DNA of 14,453 nucleotides, taken from contig JAYWIG010000102.1 in assembly GCA_043789035.1 (NCBI GenBank), positions 1 to 14,453 of the forward strand, given 5' to 3'. The stretch comes from JAYWIG01 sp043789035. Its GTDB lineage: Bacteria; Pseudomonadota; Gammaproteobacteria; Burkholderiales; Burkholderiaceae_E. The position numbers and the translations under genes were made by a program. Each line of letters starts with the position of its first letter. Within the stretch, counting starts at the first letter, position 1. Below are positions 7,543 to 14,453 of the stretch, in pieces. The notes under the pieces are model-generated. The model ran no database searches. It saw only the letters and a list, made by a program, of their open reading frames with translations, and was not told the origin of the DNA.

Positions 7543-8404
7543 GAACTTCGCTCGGCTGGCGTTGTAGCAATGCAATGAGTTGGGCTATTTCGTCACGCAT
7601 TACGCGACGATCAACAATCATATCGATTGCCCCTTTCTCAAGTAAAAACTCTGAACGCTGAAAACCTTCGGGTAGTTTCTCTCGTACTGTTTGCTCAATT
7701 ACTCTAGGGCCTGCAAAACCAATCAAGGCTTTTGGTTCGGCAATGACTACATCACCGATAAAGCAAAAGCTCGCAGAAACGCCACCCATTGTTGGGTCTG
7801 TCAAAATGGAAATATAGGGCAGTTTTGCATCAGCCAGCTTACTCAACATAGCGGTACTTTTAGCCATTTGCATGAGTGATAGCACGCCCTCTTGCATACG
7901 GGCACCACCAGAGGCGGAAACCGAGATAAACGGAACTTTTTGTTCGATGGCCATTTGCACGCCTCTCGCAAAGCGCTCACCGACGACTGACCCCATAGAA
8001 CCACCCATGAAATCAAATTCGAAAGAGCATGCGACCACCGGCAATGATCGAATGGCGCCACCCAACACAACCAGCGCATCGGTTTCACCAGAATTTTCCA
8101 TTGCTTCGGCAAGTCTTTCTGTGTATTTGCGGCTATCTTTAAACTTTAGTGCATCAACAGGAACAACCTCTTGCCCAATCTCATACCGACCTTCGGCATC
8201 CAGTAAAAAATCTATTCGCTTGCGAGCACCTATTCGTAAATGATGTTCACATTTGGGACAAACATATTGACTTGCTTCTAAGTCTGCCGAGTACAAAGTT
8301 GCGTCGCATGATGGGCACTTAACCCAAACGCCTTCTGGAACTCTACGTGAACCCTCGGCAGTACGCTTCATGCGGGGTGGTAGTAATTTGTCTAACCAAC
8401 TCAT
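7535..8404 (-). CDS. accD: Acetyl-CoA carboxylase carboxyltransferase subunit beta (AccD)
   Basis: Beta subunit of the carboxyltransferase that moves the carboxyl group from biotin on AccB to acetyl-CoA, making malonyl-CoA for fatty acid synthesis; the partner is AccA, not in this window. The 289-residue length is normal. The N-terminus holds the four-cysteine zinc ribbon of bacterial AccD (C30, C33, C49, C52; CPSC ... CPKC). The crotonase-fold part shows FMGGSMGSVVGERF, SASGGARMQEG, PTMGGVSASF and IGFAGPRVIEQT, the last two lining the oxyanion and CoA site in the family. ATG start with a GAGGT ribosome site, 11 bp after the trpA stop. The C-terminal codons overlap the folC start. Confidence 0.98.
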   Translation of the reverse strand: MSWLDKLLPPRMKRTAEGSRRVPEGVWVKCPSCDATLYSADLEASQYVCPKCEHHLRIGARKRIDFLLDAEGRYEIGQEVVPVDALKFKDSRKYTERLAEAMENSGETDALVVLGGAIRSLPVVACSFEFDFMGGSMGSVVGERFARGVQMAIEQKVPFISVSASGGARMQEGVLSLMQMAKSTAMLSKLADAKLPYISILTDPTMGGVSASFCFIGDVVIAEPKALIGFAGPRVIEQTVREKLPEGFQRSEFLLEKGAIDMIVDRRVMRDEIAQLIALLQRQPSEVLA

Positions 8405-8409
8405 GTAAT

Positions 8410-8414
8410 ACCTC
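8410..8414 (-). promoter_or_regulatory. Ribosome binding site of accD
   Basis: GAGGT on the minus strand lies 5 bases before the accD ATG, within the 11-bp gap after trpA. Its good match to the anti-Shine-Dalgarno sequence fixes the accD start and suggests efficient initiation, in contrast to the weak sites before trpA, dedD and cvpA. Confidence 0.7.
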
Positions 8415-8415
8415 G

Positions 8416-9243
8416 TTACTTAGCGATTAAGCTTGGACAAAGTGCGTCTAGTGCATCACGAACTTCACTCATAAACGCCTGTGCTCTTTGGGCACCGCCA
8501 GCAAGATCGCCTTCTTCAAGCAACTGAATCATTTTGCTACCGATAATCACTGCGTCAGACACCGCACCAACCGCTTTCGCTGTAGCGCCATCTCGAATTC
8601 CAAAACCAACCCCAATTGGTAACGAAATAAAACTACGGATGTGGGCCACTTTGTTAGCAACTTCAACGGTATCAATATTTGCAGCGCCTGTGATGCCCTT
8701 GAGCGATACGTAATAGACATAACCTTTGGCGAGTTTTGCTACTTGTTCAATACGGTCGTCACCAGAGGTTGGCGCCAACAAAAAGATGGGAGCAATATGA
8801 AACCGACCAGCAAGCTCGGCAAAAACCGCCGCTTCTTCTGGCGGGTAATCAACAACAATAACGCCATCAACGCCGACATCGGCTGCCGCCTTAAAAAACG
8901 TTTCTGGCCCCATGCGCTCAATTGGGTTTGCATACCCCATCAGCACTACTGGTGTCGCCAGATCCTGCAATCGAAAGGCTTTTACGTAAGCCAAAACGTC
9001 TTTCATCCCGACGCCTTGTGCTAGGGCCTGTTCGTTCGATTTTTGAATCGCCGGGCCATCTGCCATCGGGTCGGAGAAAGGAACACCCAATTCGATAATG
9101 TCTGCACCACCTTTAACCATGGCATGCATAATTTCGACGGTCAATGTTTTCTCTGGATGACCCGAGGTAATGAAAGGAATTAATGCCTTACGGCCTTGTT
9201 TTGCAAGGCGGGCAAACGTGTCGTCAATTCTTTGAATAGTCAC
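8416..9243 (-). CDS. trpA: Tryptophan synthase alpha subunit (TrpA)
   Basis: TIM-barrel enzyme that cleaves indole-3-glycerol phosphate to indole and glyceraldehyde 3-phosphate; indole passes through a tunnel to TrpB in the alpha2-beta2 complex. The 275-residue protein carries the signature IIELGVPFSDPMADGP (49-64) with the catalytic residues E51 and D62, a VVDYPPEE segment (the loop-2 region), YYVSLKGITGA, and the phosphate-binding GVGFGIRDG. The start codon is GTG (9241-9243), chosen because the N-terminus MTIQRIDDTFARLAKQGR then fits the family and the trpB gap is 20 bp. No strong ribosome site is visible, consistent with coupling to trpB. Both catalytic residues are present and nothing suggests damage. 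Confidence 0.98.
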   Translation of the reverse strand: MTIQRIDDTFARLAKQGRKALIPFITSGHPEKTLTVEIMHAMVKGGADIIELGVPFSDPMADGPAIQKSNEQALAQGVGMKDVLAYVKAFRLQDLATPVVLMGYANPIERMGPETFFKAAADVGVDGVIVVDYPPEEAAVFAELAGRFHIAPIFLLAPTSGDDRIEQVAKLAKGYVYYVSLKGITGAANIDTVEVANKVAHIRSFISLPIGVGFGIRDGATAKAVGAVSDAVIIGSKMIQLLEEGDLAGGAQRAQAFMSEVRDALDALCPSLIAK

Positions 9244-9263
9244 TGAAAAATTTCAATCAGGGT

Positions 9264-10466
9264 TTAAGAAAAATCTAAGCCAGCTTGTTGAGCGACCGTA
9301 TGCATATCCTTGTCTCCCCGACCAGATACATTCACTAAGATGATTTTATCTTTGGGTAAGGTCGCCGCTAGATCAGCTGCATGAGCCAAAGCATGGGCAG
9401 TTTCCAGAGCAGGAATAATGCCTTCGATACGGCAGCACTCATGGAATGCTCTAAGCGCTGCATCATCATTGACCGGCACGTATTGAGCTCGCCCAGTGTC
9501 TCGCAACCAAGCGTGCTCTGGGCCAACACCTGGATAATCTAAACCTGCCGATACCGAATGGGTGTCAATAATCTGTCCGTCATCGCTTTGCAATAAGTAA
9601 GTGCGATTGCCGTGCAGAACGCCAGGCGTCCCCATCGTCAATGAAGCAGCGTGGCGACCAGTCTCAACGCCATCACCGCCAGCTTCTGTGCCGATTAATT
9701 GAACTTTAGGAAAATCGATATAAGGGTAAAAGATACCAATCGCATTGGAGCCACCACCGACGCAAGCTACAACATAGTCCGGCTGACGCCCAACTTGCGT
9801 AATCATTTGAGTCTTACACTCTTCGCCGATGATCGATTGAAAATCTCTGACCATCATTGGGTAAGGATGAGGCCCTGCAACAGTCCCGATGATGTAAAAC
9901 GTATTTTCAACATTCGTTACCCAATCACGCATTGCTTCATTCAATGCATCTTTGAGAGTTTTCGAACCCGACTCTACCGGTACCACTGTTGCGCCCAATA
10001 GCTTCATTCGGTAAACGTTTTGCGCTTGGCGCTTCACGTCCTCCGAACCCATGTACACAACGCACTCTAGGCCATAGCGAGCGGCAATGGTTGCTGTTGC
10101 AACACCATGCTGCCCCGCGCCAGTTTCAGCTATCACGCGAGGCTTACCCATTCGCTTAGCCAACATAGCTTGCCCAATGGTGTTGTTGATCTTATGAGCA
10201 CCTGTGTGGTTTAAATCTTCACGCTTGAAATAAATTTGCGCCCCGCCCATTTTCACGGACCAACGCTTAGCGTGGTAAATAGGGCTAGGACGGCCAACGA
10301 AGTTCGCCAGCTCATCCTTAAACTCGGCGACGAAGTCTGGATCATCCTTGTATTTATCGTAATTAATGCGGAGCTCTTCGAGCGCATGCATTAAAGTTTC
10401 GGCAACAAAAGTTCCACCGTAAGGGCCAAAGTGCCCTTTTGCATCAGGTAAATCGTATGGTTTCAT
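9264..10466 (-). CDS. trpB: Tryptophan synthase beta subunit (TrpB), PLP-dependent
   Basis: Condenses indole with serine to give tryptophan, in complex with TrpA. At 400 residues it is the standard TrpB1 length. Visible are the N-terminal GHFGPYGGTFVAETL (11-25), the PLP Schiff-base lysine K92 in LNHTGAHKINN, the serine-carboxylate loop ETGAGQHG with E114 (114-121), the PLP-phosphate loop GGGSNAIG (237-244), and the C-terminal LVNVSGRGDKD segment carrying the ring-nitrogen serine region. ATG start with a weak ribosome site, 36 bp after trpF; that gap and the trpF stop hold a small hairpin. It is followed directly by trpA, as expected for subunits made in equal amounts. Confidence 0.98.
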   Translation of the reverse strand: MKPYDLPDAKGHFGPYGGTFVAETLMHALEELRINYDKYKDDPDFVAEFKDELANFVGRPSPIYHAKRWSVKMGGAQIYFKREDLNHTGAHKINNTIGQAMLAKRMGKPRVIAETGAGQHGVATATIAARYGLECVVYMGSEDVKRQAQNVYRMKLLGATVVPVESGSKTLKDALNEAMRDWVTNVENTFYIIGTVAGPHPYPMMVRDFQSIIGEECKTQMITQVGRQPDYVVACVGGGSNAIGIFYPYIDFPKVQLIGTEAGGDGVETGRHAASLTMGTPGVLHGNRTYLLQSDDGQIIDTHSVSAGLDYPGVGPEHAWLRDTGRAQYVPVNDDAALRAFHECCRIEGIIPALETAHALAHAADLAATLPKDKIILVNVSGRGDKDMHTVAQQAGLDFS

Positions 10467-10497
10467 ATCAATGCTTTGTAAAAATTCCTAAGCTTTA

Positions 10498-10516
10498 CGT
10501 CGTCACAATAACGACG
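10498..10516. repeat. Inverted repeat at the trpF stop codon
   Basis: The arms CGTCGT and ACGACG pair perfectly around a 7-nt loop and cover the trpF stop (10503-10505). No T-run follows in the minus direction, so it is unlikely to stop transcription; an RNA-processing or stability element between trpF and trpB, or chance, are possible. Confidence 0.35.
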
Positions 10517-11195
10517 CATCAGCCCTAATTACCTGCTCAACAAAACGCTCCATCAACAAAGCGTCCTTTCGACGAGGGTTGCTCGTCTGAATTCCTGAAG
10601 ATGTATCCACTGCGAAAGGTTTAATTTTACCCATAGCGTCAGCAACATTGCTTGGATTCAGCCCGCCTGACGCGATTAACGGAATATGAGTTGGACGATA
10701 AACAGAACCTTCCTCCACCCAAGACCAATCAAATCCATGCCCGCTTCCACCAAACTGGGTAGAAAAACTATCGAGTAACAGCCCCTCCGGAGTGCTGTTC
10801 GCATTCAACTCCTTCGGCTGGGCCCACGGTAGCAAATCATCCGGAGACTTAAGGCGTAGAGCCTGCCAAAACGCTCGAGTATTACCAACACGTTTGCACA
10901 AATTAAAAATTTCTCGACATTGCGCGGAAGATTCATCACCATGAAACTGAAGAATGTCTAAACCGACGGCATTACTGGCAGCCAAAATCTGCTCTGCCGA
11001 GGCATTTACAAAAAGCCCAACCGACTGCACGAAACTAGGCAGGGCTCGTCGTAGTAAAGCAGCCTGCTCAATATTTATTGCACGAGGGCTTTTTTCATAA
11101 AATACTAGACCAATGAAATCAACACCAAGACTCACGGCATTGTGTAAATCGTCTAGATCGGTAAGGCCGCAAAATTTAATTCGTGTACGTTGCAT
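10503..11195 (-). CDS. trpF: Phosphoribosylanthranilate isomerase (TrpF)
   Basis: TIM-barrel enzyme for the Amadori rearrangement of N-(5-phosphoribosyl)anthranilate to CdRP, the third step of tryptophan synthesis from chorismate. The 230-residue protein starts with RIKFCGLTDLDD, where C9 is the likely general base, and has GVDFIGLVFYEKSPR, LQFHGDES, the likely general acid D142 in LLLDSF, FGGSGHGFDW, IASGGLNPSNV and AVDTSSGIQ, the last two forming the phosphate-binding region. It is slightly longer than the 200-220 common in the family. It is a monofunctional TrpF, not the TrpC-TrpF fusion of enterobacteria. Its start follows the truA stop by 4 bp. trpE, G, D and C are not present here and must be elsewhere. 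Confidence 0.96.
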   Translation of the reverse strand: MQRTRIKFCGLTDLDDLHNAVSLGVDFIGLVFYEKSPRAINIEQAALLRRALPSFVQSVGLFVNASAEQILAASNAVGLDILQFHGDESSAQCREIFNLCKRVGNTRAFWQALRLKSPDDLLPWAQPKELNANSTPEGLLLDSFSTQFGGSGHGFDWSWVEEGSVYRPTHIPLIASGGLNPSNVADAMGKIKPFAVDTSSGIQTSNPRRKDALLMERFVEQVIRADASLL

Positions 11196-11199
11196 ATGG

Positions 11200-12015
11200 T
11201 CAAGCCCACCATTGTGCCTTGTTCAGCGCAGACGGTTCGCAAGCGATCTGTAAACTACTGGGGGTATCCGCTGCTGGGTAAGTGGCCCCGCAAAAATACA
11301 AACCATCCGGAGCGAACGTTGGTGCCCCTAGGCGCCGATCTTTGGCTTCAAACATCGCCTTAAACCAAGCGATATCTCGCCTCGCCGTACCTACTTCGAC
11401 CAGGGCTCCGACAATGTTTCGAATCATATGATGCAAGAACGCATTGGCGCGAAATTCAATAAAAAGTAAGTTTTGGTCTTCATGAAACTCAATGTTACGG
11501 ATCGCTCGTATCGGCGAGTTCGCTTGACACTGGCTTGAGCGGAATGATGAAAAATCATGTTCACCAATCAACGACTGTGCCGCAGCAAGCATTACCTCCA
11601 CATCCAAAGGTCGAAACACCCATCCAACACGCAGATGCAAAAGTGGGTTTGATACAGAACTTCGACAGATAACATAACGATAGCAGCGATCAAGCGCCCA
11701 ATAGCGAGCGTGGAACTTATCTGAGACCGCATGAATTGACTTCACCTTGACAGAATAATCTAGCAACCCATTAACGCCTCGAACCCACGCCGTGATTGGT
11801 CGTGACGTGGGCAGGTCAACATGGCATACCTGCGCTAATGCGTGCACGCCCGCGTCGGTTCGTCCAGCACAAACTGTCGATATCGGTTGTACAGCGATCG
11901 TTGTCAAAGCCTTTTCCAACTGATCTTGAACCGTATTGCCTTCTGGCTGCGTTTGCCATCCCGCATATTTTTCACCGCTGTAACTTAAGACTAATGCATA
12001 GCGTTGAAAATTCAT
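11200..12015 (-). CDS. truA: tRNA pseudouridine(38-40) synthase TruA
   Basis: Converts uridines 38-40 in the anticodon stem-loop of many tRNAs to pseudouridine. The 271-residue protein has the family core GRTDAGVHA (51-59) with the nucleophilic D54, preceded by YSGEKYAGWQTQPEGNTVQ. Further conserved blocks are FHARYWALDRCYRY, FRSSQCQANSPIRAI and FRANAFLHHMIRNIVG in the C-terminal half. ATG start at 12013-12015 with no clear Shine-Dalgarno sequence; the AT-rich stretch before it follows the fimV terminator. It is the first gene of the long minus-strand unit and lies 4 bp ahead of trpF, so trpF translation is probably coupled. Confidence 0.97.
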   Translation of the reverse strand: MNFQRYALVLSYSGEKYAGWQTQPEGNTVQDQLEKALTTIAVQPISTVCAGRTDAGVHALAQVCHVDLPTSRPITAWVRGVNGLLDYSVKVKSIHAVSDKFHARYWALDRCYRYVICRSSVSNPLLHLRVGWVFRPLDVEVMLAAAQSLIGEHDFSSFRSSQCQANSPIRAIRNIEFHEDQNLLFIEFRANAFLHHMIRNIVGALVEVGTARRDIAWFKAMFEAKDRRLGAPTFAPDGLYFCGATYPAADTPSSLQIACEPSALNKAQWWA

Positions 12016-12061
12016 TTAAAAATTGAATTAATAGAATAAAGCAAAAAGGGGTTTTAGAAAC
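12016..12061 (-). promoter_or_regulatory. Candidate promoter region for the truA-to-metZ unit
   Basis: This AT-rich stretch lies between the fimV terminator and the truA start and is the only obvious place for a promoter of the ten-gene unit within the window. On the minus strand it has a TTGTTT just at its upstream edge and TTTATT/TATTCT about 17-19 bp further on, which could serve as -35 and -10 elements. The match is loose and AT-rich sequence gives such matches easily. Confidence 0.25.
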
Positions 12062-12087
12062 AAAAACGGGGAAGATTAACCTCCCCG
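12062..12087 (-). terminator. Rho-independent terminator after fimV
   Basis: On the minus strand an eight-pair stem (CGGGGAGG pairing with TCTTCCCCG, one G-T wobble, loop of about 5 nt) is followed directly by TTTTTG. It lies about 30 bp past the fimV stop and points away from fimV, so it should end fimV transcription and separate it from truA. On the plus strand no T-run follows the stem. Confidence 0.8.
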
Positions 12088-12094
12088 AGAAACT

Positions 12095-12110
12095 GTCCCT
12101 GGCTGGGGAC
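12095..12110. repeat. Second small hairpin just after fimV
   Basis: Arms GTCCC and GGGAC with a 6-nt loop lie between the fimV stop and the main terminator. With the terminator it makes a tandem pair of GC-rich hairpins within about 45 bp. It may aid termination or protect the 3' end of the transcript. Confidence 0.4.
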
Positions 12111-12115
12111 TTTAT

Positions 12116-14453
12116 TTATATTTTCGAAAGCATCAAGCGTGCCTTCTGTTGTTGTCCGGAATCGCCGTCTTTAATAACCTCATTAAGGAGTTCTTTCGCG
12201 CCTTCTTTATCACCAATTTCTTCATATGCAGAAGCTAGATCAAGCTTCGTTGCCATTTCCTGCCATTTCGCATTATCTGTATGCGAAAGATCAACCGACG
12301 ACAGATTTGGTGCAACCGCTGTAGCACTGCTCGCGTTGGAGCTTTGCAAATCTAGACCGATTGAGCTGAGATCTAGCGCTGGAGCATTCATTTGCGAATC
12401 AAGTTTTTCAAGTGAAGGCAAATCTATTTTAAAATCCCCTAGGTCGGCCAGCGAACTAGCTTTCGGTTCGCCCAGCTTAGGGGTTGGAGGCGACAAATCA
12501 AGAGAAGGCAGTTCGAACGAACCACCTATCGCATTCTGCAGCCCAGTACCAGACGTTTTCGCTGCCATGCCAGCAGCACCAGCACCCAAGCGACTTGCTG
12601 CCCGACCAATAGTTGACGAATCGTTACCCAGGTCAAAATCAAGTCCAGCGAACTCATCGTTATTTGGTTTCATCGGCTCAGTGGGAGCAAATGCAGGTCT
12701 CGCTGCCGTCAACTGGCTAGGAGACGCTGGGTCCGAAAGTTCCGACATGAATGTTGGTGGATTGTCGTCATTCGGTAGCGCGCTTGTTCCGAAACCTGAG
12801 TCGGGAGAGGCACCAGTGAAAAGCGTATTGTTCGGATCGATCGAAAGGCCAAGAGTAATTACTTTTGGCCATTCCTCGTTATGCCCACCAGTTTGGTCAA
12901 ACATCTCTTTGGACACCGAGGAGAACGTAGCTACATCTTTCTTCGCAGCTAAAATTTCTAACAGTTTCAGACGCGCAGACTGCCTATCCGGCTGCTTCTT
13001 CAGAGCCTCACGAAGTATCTCTTCAGCCTGAGCTTCTCTACCATAGGCGATGTACACTTCCGCTTCAGCAACAGGATCAACTTCGGTTGAAGCAGTTTCG
13101 GTATTCGAGTTTACAGCAGTTGCGAAGACGCTATTATTAGTCGTTGTATCAACAATCTGCCCGCCTGTCGAGCCGAACAGAGAGTTTGCGGTCAACCCAT
13201 CACCAGCAATAATGCTGTCTTCGAACTTCTCGACCTTTTTACGCTTGCGCATCGCGTAAAGAGCATAACCGCCACCTAATAAAGCCACACCACCCAATCC
13301 ACCAAGGGCAAGCGGATTCTCGAGCACATCATCAAGAATGCTTGGCTCAGCAGGCGCCTGTGCTGGTATTTTCGAGGCGACACTACTTGGTACTGGAGGA
13401 ATAGTTTGGTTGGCCGGAGCCTCTGGTGTAGCTGCAACCACCGGAGGAGTTTCAATCTTAGGGGCTTCGGTTACAGATGGAACGACCGGAGGTGTTTCCA
13501 TCTTAGGAGCGTCCATCTTTGGCGCTTCAACTTTCGGAGCCTCTATTTTCGGCGGCTCCATCTTAGCAAGGTCAGGAATCGTCGGCTTAGCTTCGACTTT
13601 GGGTTCAGGCTTAATATCGACTTTGCCTACCGGAGGAACACTCGAAAGCGGGGGAGCAACCTCAGCCTTGCCAATCGAACCCGAAGCGGACTTCGGTCCG
13701 CTAGCTTTGCCGTCATCTACTTGTTTTTGAAGCTCAGATAGCTGTTTATTTTTTAAGTCTAATAACTTTTGCAATGAAGCAACGTTTTTTTCAAGCTCAA
13801 CCACCCGGCTTTGCGCTTCTTTTGCAGCCGCGCTGCTTGCAACTTTTGCTTCGACTCGGTCAGAAGGAGATTTGCTTCCAGTCGCAGAACTACTGTCTGT
13901 AGCGGCCGTCGGACTCGACTTCGAAAGTTTCAATTGATCCGACTTTGCACCGCCGGTGCTAGCTTCGTCCACTTTTGCAGTAACACTACCGGAGGCTGAC
14001 TGGCCAGCTTTCGCTGTAGCTAACTTTCTCGGCTTTGCAGCGACCATTGTTTTAGCACGCTGAAAATCCCCAGACTGGACACGAATTTGTGAACGAGCTT
14101 CAGTTTGGTCAACCGATGCCATCACCGTCTGATCAGGGATGCTCAGAGTTGCGCCCGCTTTAAGGCGGTTAACACTCCCAAAGAATGCTTCTGGGTTGGC
14201 CTTATATATGGCGACAATTGCTTGCTCGAGCGATACGCCAGAAGACTTTGACTTCGAAGCAATGGTGGCGAGAGTATCTCCACGCTTTACCTTTACATCA
14301 CCTTCAACCGCAGGCTTATCTACTTTTTCCACCTTTTCAGGCTTGGCTAAGCGCCCCGCTTTCGCAGTTGGCGCCGCTGGCAAAGGCCTTACCACCTGCG
14401 CCTCCGACGCTGAACCGATTGGTGCTAGAGGTGGCAATGAAACCGTCGGCACA
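12116..14453 (-). CDS. fimV: FimV/HubP-family polar landmark protein (N-terminus outside window)
   Basis: FimV/HubP proteins are inner membrane hubs at the cell pole that organise type IV pili, flagella or chemoreceptors. The frame is open to the window edge, so the 778 visible residues are incomplete; the GTG near 14450 is probably not the start, and a signal peptide is expected upstream. In order: a LysM-type peptidoglycan-binding module (about 53-106; VKRGDTLATIAS, RLKAGATLSIP), a Ser/Ala/Lys-rich linker, a coiled coil (about 201-248), Pro-rich repeats of the APKxEAPKxE type (about 279-345), a glycine-rich membrane helix (about 380-401) followed by MRKRKK, a TPR-like segment (about 459-512; AEVYIAYGREAQAEEIL), an acidic low-complexity cytoplasmic region, and the conserved FimV C-terminal domain (about 727-778; KLDLASAYEEIGDKEGAKELL). 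This architecture supports FimV/HubP strongly; which appendage it serves cannot be told. Confidence 0.92.
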   Translation of the reverse strand, partial: VPTVSLPPLAPIGSASEAQVVRPLPAAPTAKAGRLAKPEKVEKVDKPAVEGDVKVKRGDTLATIASKSKSSGVSLEQAIVAIYKANPEAFFGSVNRLKAGATLSIPDQTVMASVDQTEARSQIRVQSGDFQRAKTMVAAKPRKLATAKAGQSASGSVTAKVDEASTGGAKSDQLKLSKSSPTAATDSSSATGSKSPSDRVEAKVASSAAAKEAQSRVVELEKNVASLQKLLDLKNKQLSELQKQVDDGKASGPKSASGSIGKAEVAPPLSSVPPVGKVDIKPEPKVEAKPTIPDLAKMEPPKIEAPKVEAPKMDAPKMETPPVVPSVTEAPKIETPPVVAATPEAPANQTIPPVPSSVASKIPAQAPAEPSILDDVLENPLALGGLGGVALLGGGYALYAMRKRKKVEKFEDSIIAGDGLTANSLFGSTGGQIVDTTTNNSVFATAVNSNTETASTEVDPVAEAEVYIAYGREAQAEEILREALKKQPDRQSARLKLLEILAAKKDVATFSSVSKEMFDQTGGHNEEWPKVITLGLSIDPNNTLFTGASPDSGFGTSALPNDDNPPTFMSELSDPASPSQLTAARPAFAPTEPMKPNNDEFAGLDFDLGNDSSTIGRAASRLGAGAAGMAAKTSGTGLQNAIGGSFELPSLDLSPPTPKLGEPKASSLADLGDFKIDLPSLEKLDSQMNAPALDLSSIGLDLQSSNASSATAVAPNLSSVDLSHTDNAKWQEMATKLDLASAYEEIGDKEGAKELLNEVIKDGDSGQQQKARLMLSKI
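13406..13617 (-). repeat. Degenerate Pro-Lys-rich repeats in FimV periplasmic region
   Basis: The coding strand repeats short units of the form (A/P)PK-hydrophobic-(E/D), for example IEAPKVEAPKMDAPKMETPP. The DNA units are imperfect, with codons varied between copies, so they look older than a recent slippage expansion. They form an extended linker that may span the periplasm between the LysM module and the membrane helix. Confidence 0.65.

Noticed and set aside
10467..12061. A trp attenuator leader peptide before trpF or trpB
   Set aside because: The gaps are only 4 and 36 bp and hold no short frame with tandem Trp codons or competing hairpins with a T-run.
13338..13741. Two plus-strand open frames of 111 and 130 codons opposite fimV, one Gly/Ser/Thr-rich
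   Set aside because: The low-complexity content mirrors the Pro/Lys/Ala-rich repeats of FimV on the other strand, and the frame on the minus strand runs through with known domains on both sides.
1..14453. A novel defence, toxin-antitoxin or secondary-metabolite system
   Set aside because: Every substantial frame belongs to a well-known housekeeping family in a conserved gene order. The remaining unexplained sequence is short and better explained as decay or regulatory structure.

Overview
The window is ordinary chromosomal DNA from a proteobacterium, most likely a betaproteobacterium of the Burkholderiales. The order fimV-truA-trpF-trpB-trpA-accD-folC-dedD-cvpA-purF-metZ, with trpFBA inserted between truA and accD, is the arrangement I know from that group. 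In enterobacteria a truA-accD-folC-dedD-cvpA-purF backbone exists without the trp genes. Base composition looks moderate rather than high-GC. I cannot name the genus.

Left end (1-1626, plus strand): the 3' half of dnaE2, the error-prone replicative-type DNA polymerase of the ImuA/ImuB/DnaE2 mutagenesis cassette. It is cut by the window edge. Next comes about 600 bp without an intact gene (1627-2233). It holds several small hairpins, short direct repeats, and what looks like the frameshifted remnant of a small coding gene (about 1887-2217).

Middle and right (2234-12015, minus strand): ten genes in one direction, read from right to left as truA, trpF, trpB, trpA, accD, folC, dedD, cvpA, purF, metZ. 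Most gaps are 4-36 bp, accD and folC overlap, and only cvpA-purF is wider (68 bp, with a 17-bp palindrome). They probably form one long transcription unit that mixes tRNA modification, the last steps of tryptophan synthesis, the first step of fatty acid synthesis, folate synthesis, cell-division envelope proteins, the first step of purine synthesis and methionine sulfhydrylation. PurF uses PRPP directly, and TrpF acts on a PRPP-derived intermediate.

Far right (12116-14453, minus strand): most of a FimV/HubP-type polar landmark protein, with its N-terminus outside the window. It ends in a good rho-independent terminator (12062-12087), which separates it from the truA-metZ unit.

I found no mobile element, CRISPR array, tRNA, rRNA or defence system, and nothing I can honestly present as a new biological system. 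The points worth a second look are small: the decayed gene beside dnaE2, the palindrome before purF, the inverted repeat joining the ends of metZ and the remnant, and the unusually mixed operon.
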